This document shows, piece after piece, positions 34,590 through 45,600 of a stretch of DNA of 64,000 nucleotides. How positions within the stretch are numbered: the stretch's first letter is position 1; each line of letters starts with the position of its first letter. This stretch comes from Mytilus galloprovincialis (Eukaryota > Mollusca > Bivalvia > Mytilida > Mytilidae): the NCBI RefSeq assembly GCF_965363235.1, contig NC_134850.1:31398102-31462101 (forward strand), given 5' to 3'. A model generated the notes under the pieces. That model saw only the letters and a program-made list of their open reading frames with translations. It did no database searches and was not told the DNA's origin. Both the position numbers and the translations under genes were made by a program.

Positions 34590-35600
34590 CAGCGGGATTA
34601 AGCGTTCTAATGGTACCAAACAGTCTCCATTTTTCCGAAACAATAGTATAACATCACAACATAGAAAAACACAGATAGAATATCAATTGGAAGGTTTAAC
34701 TCAATCAAAAAACGTAAATTAAGTTGATTTGTATTGTTTTATCAGTCCTAATATTCATGTTCTTGTCACTAGTAAATGTATTTTAGTCATGAGTGATCAT
34801 TTTGATCTTAACATTATCTGAAAAGGCGGGAAAAAATATCTGTTAAGCCATGTAAAGGCTTAAGTCAATTTTCAAACTTATAGTGTATCTATTGCAGTAA
34901 TTTCACCTACACAAGTAGGCAGTAATTCTATTTTAACATGCATTCGTACCAATATGGTTAGAATGGATTGCAAAACTTTAATTTTAGAAAAAAAACTAGG
35001 GATTGGTGCAACAAGAATAGATTTCCCTAAGCTATATATGACAAACACCTCCGGATTTTTTTGTTCTCAATACTGTTAAACTTTTTACTTTATTTTGGTG
35101 TTTTTTTTTTCAAACAGAAATATTCTCGATTCACTGATATCTTTTTATAGCTATACAAGGCAAAACCCTTCGGAATTTTTTGTACTCAATGCTATAAAAC
35201 GTTTTACTTTATTTGGTCTTTTTAAAAAGATATGATTCTCAATTTATACCTGCGTCACACATCAGCGTATAACAGCGACGTACGCCAAGCGTGGTCAAAA
35301 TCCATGTACGCTGCCAATGCATTAATAATTTTGGACGCATTCAACTCGTTAATCATATATGTATCGTGTTCACAACGAGCGTGTGAGAAGCGTACATATG
35401 CATTTATCGGGCGTTCAAGTAACGTATTATTTTATCAGTTGCTGTCAAACGTCGTAGCATTTAGTTCAGTTGTTCTCGTTGGTATCAACTGTTAAAAAGG
35501 CGTATTTGTCATTTAATTCCCTTAGTTTATATATATTCCGAAAAAAGCTTTGCATTGCCTGTTTCCAGATCTTCATAAAGAAATGTTTAGGAAACAAGCT
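34590..35600. other. gene-free stretch with short internal duplications
   Basis: 35,044-35,215 holds two diverged copies of a ~120-bp block (CCGGATTTTTTTGTTCTCAATACTGTTAAAC and CGGAATTTTTTGTACTCAATGCTATAAAAC) related to the start of family C. 35,245-35,480 is a GC-shifted patch with ACAGCGACGTACGCC and GAGCGTGTGAGAAGCGTAC that looks like part of an unidentified repeat. No gene is supported. Confidence 0.4.
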
Positions 35601-36009
35601 GCTAGTTTGTTCATGGACATGCATAGTCATACAAAGTAACATCAACTGAAAACCAACTTATTTTCGTCAATAATTTATTTCGCCTTAGCCCTTTTAGTAC
35701 ACTTCACTGCGATTTAATTTCATGATTTTCAAATTTACTTGATGCAGTAAGATAGAGAAAAATCCAAAGTTTTACCAATTCGAGATGATTTATATTCGCG
35801 GTATTTTTCTCCTCTCGTAAGTCATGGAAATAAATCACATGCAAAAAAAAGATGGGTTACAGTAGTCATTCAGTTTCTTCTAGCAACTCATTTAGAAATC
35901 GCTTCATTCACTACGGTCTTTGGCTGTCAATAAATATTTGGTCCGTTGTTCTATACAATGTAACACTACACTCAATATGTCATATAAAGTGAAGTATTGC
36001 TAAGCACAT

Positions 36010-36470
36010 ATGGAACAGATATGAGAATGATTAGACAGATATGAGAATGATTAGACAGAAATAAGAATGATTAGACAGAAATGAGAATGATTAGACAGAA
36101 ATGAGAATGATTAATGAGAATGATTAGACAGAAATGAGAATGATTAGACAGAAATGAGAATGATTAGACAGAAATGAGAATGATTAGACAGAAATGAGAA
36201 TGATAAGACAGATATGAGAATGATTAGACAGAAATGAGAATAATTAGACAGAAATGAGAATGATAAGACAGAAATGAGAATGATTAAACAGAAATGAGAA
36301 TGATTAATGAGAATGATTAGACAGAAATGAGAATGATTAGACAGAAATGAGAATGATAAGACAGAAATGATAATGATTAGACAGAAATGAGAATGATTAG
36401 ACAGAAATGAGAATGATTAGACAGAAATGAGAATGATAAGTCAGAAATGAGAATAAAAGACAGAAATACT
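36010..36470. repeat. minisatellite, 20-bp unit
   Basis: About 22 head-to-tail copies of GAGAATGATTAGACAGAAAT, with two shortened junction units (GATTAATGAGAATG). The matching place in copy 1 (17,342-17,378) has only about one and a half units, so the array expanded after the duplication. Confidence 0.93.
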
Positions 36471-36829
36471 TACCGAGTGACAATTCCAACCTTCCTTAAT
36501 TCTGACCCTTATTCTCAAAGCTTACGCTTTATTGTTATTTCAAAAAATAATGCGATGTTTTAATTATTGCGAAAAAATGCGACAGGGCTTTAATCTCAAT
36601 AATTTAAACTGGCATTTTAAAAAAAATCAAACGAATTAAACAGGATTTTTAACAATATCGCAAAAAAAATCGCTTTTTAGTACACATTAATGTCAAAATC
36701 GCCATTATAAATGCACGCAATAATTTATGAATTTACAAAAGTTAAGTTGTTTGTTACCGGATTTGATAGAAGGTCAACATTTATATGCATAGAAAATTGC
36801 TTCACAAAAGTAAACTAAATAAACTCATC

Positions 36830-37035
36830 ATAGATACAAGGATTGCTTTATTAACGCCATACGCGCGTTTCGTCTATAAAAGTCTCACCAGTGACGTTCG
36901 AATAAAAAAATGTTAAAATACCAAATATAGTACGAAGTTGGAGAGCATTGTGGACCACATATTTCTAAAAACAAATTGCCAAATACAGCTGAGGTAATCT
37001 ATAACTGAGGTAGAAAAGCCTTAGTATTTAAAAAA
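36830..37035 (-). repeat. interspersed repeat family C (reverse)
   Basis: ATCATAGATACAAGGATTGC, ACGCCATACGCGCGTTTCGTC, AGTCTCACCAGTGACGTTCG and GAAGTTGGAGAGCATTGTGGA. Confidence 0.75.
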
Positions 37036-37244
37036 TTTAGTTTTGTTAACAGTTAAAGTCAGTGTCCTAATACCCTGAAATCGCATACAATGAACATCCC
37101 ATAATTGAACCACATTCACCATAGGTCAACAAATTGTTTTCTGCCAGTAGGATAAGTAAGTTTTATTGCACCACAATTTTCAAAAAGAGTTCGGCTTGTG
37201 ACAAGAGGTTCTGATGTGTAAGCCTATACAACATAGTTGATTAA

Positions 37245-37720
37245 AATGAGAGGCGTCAAATACAAAAGAAACATTCAAACTGTTCACATCTTCCTATATC
37301 TATTGGAAAATAAGCTCACAACGTAATGACTAAAAAAAAATAAGAAACAGACAAACCTTACAAAACAAAACAAAACATATAAAACCAAAGAATGAGCAAC
37401 AAGAACCCCTACCAAAAGCTAGGAATAGTCTGAGGTGCCACGCAAGGGCAAGCAGATAAACCTCGACATGTGACACCTGTCGTTGTACCCATTTTTTAAC
37501 AAATCCAGTGCTAATTCGATCGGTCAAAAATTGGTAAGACAGGGGACGAGACTGCAGTTACAACAATTGAACTGTGATGCTGCTACACAGAAATTGAAAG
37601 CTGACATTATCTCTTTTGTCGTAAAGTTTTTTCTGCCGACCAATGCTACCCTTGAAATATATGTGTACTTGACTTTGTATGCATCGCCGTTCACAAAATG
37701 GATAAAACCGTGATTAATCA
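37245..37720 (-). repeat. family A tail plus RT-side remnant, shared with copy 1
   Basis: AAAATGAGAGGCGTCAAATAC, AAAGCTAGGAATAGTCTGAGG and TGACACCTGTCGTTGTACCC parallel 17,518-17,770. The part to 37,720 keeps GAAAGCTGACATTATCTC and TTTTGTCGTAAAG, matching 680-705 on the RT side of the complete tail. Confidence 0.6.
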
Positions 37721-38388
37721 AGAAATGTTACTACTTCAATATTCATAAACAACTGACGCAGCAAACATATAGACTCTGTATTTTATGTCATATGTGTTAT
37801 TGTGGTGTTTGTGTGAGGTTGTAGTTACAATATATTATATATTATGGTTATATTATGTCAAAAGTGCTATTGTTGTGTTTGTGTGAGGTTACAGAAACAT
37901 TGTATTATATATTATGGTTCGGGTAAAATGAATTTAAGAGATGAAACCAATCTTGCTATTTCTAGCTAATGTTATAATTAAGTTAGTCCGCAACAGATTA
38001 AAACCCATGTCTTTGCTGATTTGCATGCACAAATCAATTTTTTTACCATTACGCAAAACTACGATTCCTATATATATATTACTTAGTGTGTAACTCGACA
38101 CCAGGATATGTAGAATTTCTAAAATCTAATTGTTGGCCAGATAAAAATACTTTTGTATTAGACACAACAACCATCCTGTAAAAATGCCACTTAATGCGTA
38201 AATCAAATATGTTCATTTAAAAAAAAACACGGTCACAAATGCACTTTTACTGGCAGTGCAGAGCTGGTCCAGTAAACTGACATTTTAATCATTATTTATA
38301 TCTATTTAAAAACAAAATTCAAATATTAAATCAAAACCATTTCAAATATCTCGAAAACCTTGACTGCGAATTTTGTTGATCATTACTA

Positions 38389-39450
38389 GTGATAATTGAA
38401 TCAGCAGTGATAACTGCATCAGTAGTTGTACCTGTAGCAGTAGTGGTAACTCGAACAGTAGTGGTAACTGCATCAGTGGTGAAAACTGCAAGAATAGTGG
38501 TACCTCCAGCAATAGTGGTTACTGCAGCAGTAACGGAAACTGCATCAGTGATGGTATCTGCAAGAGTAGTGGTACCTGCATCGACAATGGTAACTGCAGC
38601 AGTAATGGTAACTGCTGCAGTGGTTCTTACTGCAGCAGTAATGGTAAATGTAACAGAATTGGTAAATGCAGCAGTAACGATAACTGCATCAGTAGTGTTT
38701 ACAACAGCAGTATTGGTAACTCAGCAGTACTGTTTACTGCATCAGTAGTGGTAAATGGAGCAGAAGTTTTCACAACTTCAGTAGCACTAGAAACTGCAGC
38801 AGTAATGGTAACTGCAGCAGAAGTGGTAACTGCATCAGTAATTGTGCCTGTAGCAGTAGTAGTAACTGTACTAATAGTGGTTACTGCAGCAGTAGTGATA
38901 ACTGCATCAGTAGTGGTAACAGTAGCAGAAGTGGTAATTGCAGCAGAAGAAGTAACTGTAGCATAATTTGTAAATGCAGCAGTAAATGGTAACTGCAGCA
39001 GAAGTTGTTACTGTGGCAGTAGTGGTAACTATAGCAGTAGTGATAACTGCATCAATAGTGCTAACTGTAGCAGTAGTGCTAACTGTAGCAGTAGTGGTAA
39101 CTGGGCAGAAGTTTTAACAACTGCTAGAGTAGTGGTAACTGCAGCAGTAATGGTAACTGCAGCAGAAATGTTTACTGCAGTAGTAGTGGTAACTCAGCAG
39201 TACTGGTTACTGCATCAGTAATGGTAACTGGAGCAGAAGTTTTTACAGCTTCAGGAGTAGTAGAAACTGCAGCAGTAATGGTAACTGCAGCAGACTTGGT
39301 AACTGCATCAGTAGTGGTACTTGGAGCAGTAGTTAAATAACAATAGGAGCAATGGTAACTGCAGCAGAAGTGTTTACTGCAGCAGTTGTGGTTACTGCAG
39401 CAGTAGTGGTTACTGCAGCAGTAGTGGAAACTCCAGTAGTAGTGGTAACT
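38389..39450. repeat. minisatellite, 18-bp unit (GTAGTGGTAACTGCAGCA)
   Basis: More than 50 head-to-tail copies, varying mainly at TGCAGCA/TGCATCA/TGTAGCA and GTAGTGG/GTAATGG. Because 18 is a multiple of three, long open frames result by default (VVVTAS-type repeats on the plus strand at 38,389-38,748 and 38,748-38,966). These shift frame between blocks and have no gene context. The array lies directly beyond the polyadenylation signal of paralog 2 and is absent from copy 1. Confidence 0.92.
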
Positions 39451-39517
39451 ACTCTCTGAGAATTTTACACTATGTCATTTTATTTGGGCAGAAAAACAAG
39501 GCAATAATAAACACATC

Positions 39518-39523
39518 TTTATT
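39518..39523 (-). terminator. polyadenylation signal of secreted-protein gene 2
   Basis: AATAAA on the minus strand, about 86 bp after the stop codon at 39,609. It sits in the same ACACATCTTTATT context as the signal of paralog 1. Confidence 0.6.
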
Positions 39524-39608
39524 GATTTATATTAACATAGAAAAGCACATGATTGGTCCACACAACATGTCTTTTTGCATATAAACATCTAAGATTAGCC
39601 AGGCATCA

Positions 39609-42600
39609 TTATGTGGTGGTCGGGGGAATGACAGTGACAGGAACCTGAACAATAACCTGAGCAGGAGCTGAAATAGAAAACATATACATAAATTGCGAAA
39701 CATCAGCAATATTAAAAAGAAGATGTGGTATGATAGCCAATGAGACACCTATCCACAAGAGACCAAAATGGCACATACATTAACAACTATAGGTCACTGT
39801 TCGGCCTTCAACAATGAGCAAAGCCCATACCGCATAGTCAGCTATGAAAGGCCCCGATATGATAATATAAAACAATTCTAACAAAAAAACTAAAACTAAA
39901 ACTAAAGTAATGCCGTTTTGCTTAATTTTATCGAAGCGTAATAAAAATTATATCCCCCTATAAACTGAAGGATATTTTGTGTTTTGAATAATTTATGAGT
40001 GAAATATACAAGTGATTTTAGAAAAAGATGAAACTACAAGTGCATTTAGAAAAAGGTAAGAAAACAAATATCAGTATGACATTGAAAGTAAACTGAATAT
40101 TGACGTATATCAGCTAAGCATCGCAATTTTTTACAATTTTTTAATCGCGCGTCTGGCATACTAAATTATAATCCTGGTACCTTTGATAACTATTAACTGG
40201 GGTTTCAATCTAAGGAAACAACAATAAAGACAAAATCTTTGAAATACGTGAATGGAATGTTATTGTAAGCGAAACATTAGACTTGGTAAAATGTGTCTTG
40301 GCAGAATCAAAGTGCTGTTGGTATCATAATTTACTAGTAATACTGGTTTTATGTCAGTTTTGAAATTAAAGATAGTATTTCTCATGTTTAAAGTGTTCAT
40401 GTCATAAATTCTACTGGGAATATGTCGTCTTCTGAAACAAAATAAATCCGATTTGATTTAACAAAACATAAAGGATTTCATTTTCCAAAATAATATTATA
40501 TTATTGACTTAGAAGAAGTTTAGGGACGTAAATTAGATCATACGTGTATGAGAAAGACTTCGTGTATAAGGAAGACCACGTGTATGAGAAAGACCACGTG
40601 TATAAGGAAGACCACGTGTATGAGAAAGACCACGTGTATAAGGAAGACCACGTGTATTAGAAAGACCACGTGTATCTTTAAGTATTGATTAATGAAGGTA
40701 ATGTATAAAAGCTCAAAGTCCAAGGCCTAAATATGTTCAGCGTAGACTATGAGTCATTCTCAAATCAGAATTCAAGACAAGAAAAGACATGAAGACGCAT
40801 CAATCTGATCGTGGATATTCTTTCAACAATACGGTCTTATCTAAAATCAAAAACTCTTATTAATGGTCCTTTCCCAGAGGTCGAACTATTGGTCATAAGA
40901 CAAACGTATGCACAAACGAGAAAAATAAAGGAAAACAAGTATATATGGGCCTGTCCCAAGTCAGGAGCCTGTAATTCAGTGGTTGTCGTTTGTTTATGTG
41001 TTACATATTAGTTTTTCGTTCATTTTTTATACAAAGAAGGCCGTTAGTTTTCTAGTTTGAATTGTTTTACACTGTCATTTCAGAGCCTTTTATAGCTGAC
41101 TATGCGGTATGGACTTTGCTCATTGTTGAAGGCCATACGGTGATCTATAGTTGTTAATTTCTGTGTCAATTTGGTCTCTTGTGGACAGATTTCTCATTGG
41201 CAATAATACTACATCTCCTTTTTTTATAGTGTCTCTTTATCAAACACTTGAAAATCGTGAATCTGCCATATTGAACACATAGTGTGGCTGAACTCAATTT
41301 TAATAAATTAACTTGCATTTCTAAGGTTTGTGAGTCTGCATATGAACCTGATGTATGTAGAACCTTGCATTTTTCTTATACATTGTATTTCTCAAGCTTT
41401 TATGTCAGCATACGAACATCGTGTGTGCTAAAGTCTACATTTAATGTATACATTGTATTTCTCAGGTATGTATGCCTGCATACGAACCTGTTGTATGCAG
41501 AACGGCCAATATTGAATCAAATACTGTATTTCGCAGGTCTGTTTGCCTGCATCTGAACCGGGATCTCAGGAGCCTGTAGTTGACGTTGCTTCGTGTATTT
41601 CTTTTTCTTAAATTGTTTTGCTATTAATTAGGTGGTTAGTTTTCTCAATTGCATTGTTTCATATGTTTCCTGTTGGGCGTTTTATAGCTAACTATACGAT
41701 ATACGATATAGTAATTGTTGAAGTCTGTACGGTTGCCAAAATTGCACTCCATTTGGACTTAGGTGGATAGTTGTCTCATTAATAATAATCCCACATCTCC
41801 TTATTTTTACAAGGATGTTGTATGATGTTCTCCTTGTTTTGGAAAAAATGTACATTTGTCACACGAATTGTTTAAACAAATAAAAAAATAAATTCTTTGC
41901 AAAGATTTTGATAGCACATTTCAAGTGTTTTCAAATAGGAAAAAATAAATGTTATTGAGGAAATGACGTATTTCATTGATCTTCAATCAGATGCGACAAA
42001 AGAAAACTTTAAGGGAATGACTTCAATTTAACCACTAAGAACCCTTAGTTCAATAAATTTTAAAATCAGTAATTGGGATAATGTTAAAATTAAGAAGTGT
42101 ATAATATTCACAATTACCTTAGCGCTGTATTTGGCAAGACTTTAAGGAATTTTGGATCCCAATGCTCTTCAACTTCCTACTTTATTTGGCTTTTTTGTTT
42201 TACTTTTTTGGATTCGAGCGTCACTGATGAGTCTTTTGAAGACGAAACGCGCGTCTGGTGTATATATAAAATTTAGTCCTGGTATCTATGATGAGTTTAT
42301 TCATATATATTTGTGTATATAATATGTAGTTTCCATCTCTCGTCTCAGCATTTTTCAAACAGTGGCTTAACCTTTCATGTAACTATTTATGTGTTGCTTA
42401 TGAATTGGATTGTAACACTCCTTCATACAATTGAGAGGTTTAGGGCTTTAAAACAAGGTTCAATCCACAATTTTCTTCGTTTGAAAATGCCTGTACCAAG
42501 TCAGGAATAGGACAATTGTTGTCTATTCATTTGATGTGTATTATCATTTTATTTTGCTATTGGATTCAGAACTTTCCGTTTTGAATTCTCCTCGGAGTTC

Positions 42601-45600
42601 AGTATTTTTGTAATTTTTTTTTTTAAGGACTGTTCTTATAAGTCAGTGCAAACTTTAAAAAAAAAGCAATACATTTTTTTTCTAGGTGACGATCAAATTA
42701 GGTATATAAAAAAACATAGGTCTGCAAATGTATGAAATTGCTTCATTAAGAGGTTTCCCAATTATTTTATATTTTGCAAATTTATTAACCAATTGAAATG
42801 CCTTAATGTAATTACATTCATTTATTGATTTATAACATGGCATGCATTAATATGAATGTCAAGTATATTGATATTTCTTTCAAAAACAATGGATGAAATG
42901 AAATGAAAAAAAAACAGTATGATGAAATGATCAAAATTCAAATGTTTTCAACTGGTTGATTTCAATAAATGAATTAACATTTGAATTATGTTTTCAATTC
43001 ATCGTTACCTACATTATTATAGAATAAGATTGAGTTATGAACTATTTTGATAGAATTGCCATCCTTCCTTATAAACGGCTGTATATTAATCTGTTTTCAA
43101 GTGTGATAACAGTTATGAAAATGTATGTTGCCGTCATCATTAGGTATAAGTTTTAGTAGATTTCAGAAAGAAACATTGGCCTTATTTTCCCAAATTCCCA
43201 GATGCACGTGGACCAAATAAGTTGAAATATGACTTTCCCCGACGTGATCAAAATTGCTCACCAGAGGCACGTGGGCCAAGTACGTTTAATATGCCCTTCT
43301 TTGATGTGATCACAAATGCTAGCCAGAGGCACGTGGATCAAATAAGTATAATATGTACCTGCTGCTGCTGCTACTGCTGGTGCTGGTGCTGGTGCTGGTG
43401 CTGCTCTCAAAGCCGCTACTGCAATAAAAATAATAATAATGTTTGATATACTACTATGGCAAAATAATGCAATATAAAGCAATTAGAAAAAGAGGAATAA
43501 CAAAATACAACGCTAAAAATCAACGGCACAAGTGTTAAACAACTGCCATATTCTTGTCTTAGTACAGGTATTTTATTTTAATGGTATGTTAAGTCTGGTT
43601 TTATACCTATCCAAAACTCCCAGTTGTTTAACATATGTTTATAGTTTCGTTATATTAATTTGTGTTAAATTAGATTCCAATCAAGGGCTAGAATAAAGCT
43701 CTCGTAGGACAAGGTTAGGCAAGTATTGAAAAAAGTAAAATCACAAAAAAATCAACTTAGAGGAAAATCAATTCGGAAAGTCCATAATCACATGACAAAA
43801 TCAAATAACAAAACGCATCAAAAACGAATGGACAAGACCTGTCATATTCCTGATTTGGTACAAGCATTTTCAAATGTAGAAAATGGTGGATTAAACCTGG
43901 TTTTATAGCGCTAACCCTCTCACTTTGATAACAGTCTCATCAATTTCCGTTATAGTTACATTGATGCGTTAACTAAACAGACACAATAAATAAAAATAGT
44001 CAGAATATGGGTACATCAGTCATCATCGTATAACAATTTTAAAAGGAACAATTTAACAGAACACAAAAACATCTATCTACAAACACATTCATTGATTTGT
44101 GTGTCTGACGTCAGAAAATTTTATACGTCACATAGATTTGTCGTTCAATGTGGGTACAAACAATTTTAAAATTTACCTAGGCAATGTTAGCATACAGAGT
44201 TAAAAAAATCAAAAGTATGTAAGAATAAATTCAGAAATAGACCGAGATTTAAACTAGTCCAAAAGTTATATATAGAATTCATAAGAATCCACAAATAGTT
44301 AATTCCACTACGCGATTGAATGATTTTTACGTTTGTGGTTCAACGTATATTGTAATTCATAATAGAAATATATCATAATGACATAAAATAAAACAATATC
44401 ATACTGACGGGGTCTTTTAAAGTTCAGAGTCACGTTATAAGAACCAAATAAATACAAAAAGTCGAATATACAAAATACACCACCAAAAAATGAAAGACAA
44501 TACAAACACATTGACGAGAGGTATAACTACCGAGCCACGTCAAACGAATATCACATAAAACCCTTCAACAGAAAAAGTAATTGAACCGATTGACCATAGT
44601 TTACAATAGCATAGAGGTGAAAATGTCCGACAATGATTGTAAATTGTTTTTAAAAACGGTGATATTTTCATTTAATGGTTAACTGTAAATAATTAAAAGT
44701 AAGTTGAAACTTTAATTGATATGTTCTTAACAATCATAAAGTTACTAAAAATATGCTTTTTGTATCTCAAGTATTGTTTTACGATCAGCCTTGATAGAGA
44801 CAGTCAAAATTTATTACTTTTGGGAAAACTTGTAGCGTATAATACGATTAAAATATAGCTAGTTATATATCCTTTTGAAACAGACGTAAACTTTTTAATT
44901 CAGTAATTTGGTTTTTTTTTTAAATCAGAAGCTGAACTAAGCCAATTTTGGTAATTTTCTTTCTGTTCTTGCTACTTCAGAGAAAAGCATATTTTTAGGT
45001 ATCAAAGAATATAAAAAATATCGAAATTTTTTAAACCTGATGGTTTTCTTAATTTCTAGTGCATTGTTTACATTCTCGTTCTTGTTGCAAACCTATGTCA
45101 ATATTTGCAAGTTTCCTTCGATAACATAGTAATAAATAGTAGCAAATTTTAAAGTAGAAAATTATATCTTACCTTTTGAATATTTGTATTGTTTGGAGAA
45201 GATATGTTTAGATAATTAGAAACATTAACACTAACCAAAAATGAAGACGTTTAAAAACTTTTGAGTGACTACAAACTGTATAAATATTTTTGTTTATATT
45301 ATAATCATTATTATTATTATTATTTTATGCTTTTATCTAATTGGTTTTAAGTAATAAAGAATAAAAGTATTTAATTCGTATGAACAACATTACAAAGATC
45401 AGTTTTCATCAACCAGACTATTACACATTTTATACATGGTTTTATTATCCATTTAAAGTTTAGAACATAGATGATAAAATGGTATGACAGTAGACATCAT
45501 GATAATCATTATCAAGTACTGTCGAAACCATAAATTAGAAAGTCAATTCACCTTTTCAGAATCTAAAGGACTATGGGTAATCTCATTGTTCGTACCCCAA

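Noticed and set aside
35232..35495. 87-codon plus-strand frame as a gene
   Set aside because: It lies in a GC-shifted repeat-like patch, with no recognised domain and no splice or promoter context.
36010..36470. CRISPR-like array
   Set aside because: There are no unique spacers. Units are contiguous 20-bp repeats in a eukaryotic genome.
38389..38966. Plus-strand protein of VVVTAS repeats
   Set aside because: Open only because the 18-bp unit lacks stops. Frames shift between blocks and there is no start context, signal peptide or splice support.
43222..43446. Plus-strand Cys-rich frame resembling a knottin
   Set aside because: The cysteines come from reading Ala/Pro codons of exon 2 of paralog 2 in antisense. 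There is no signal peptide or cysteine spacing of a known family.
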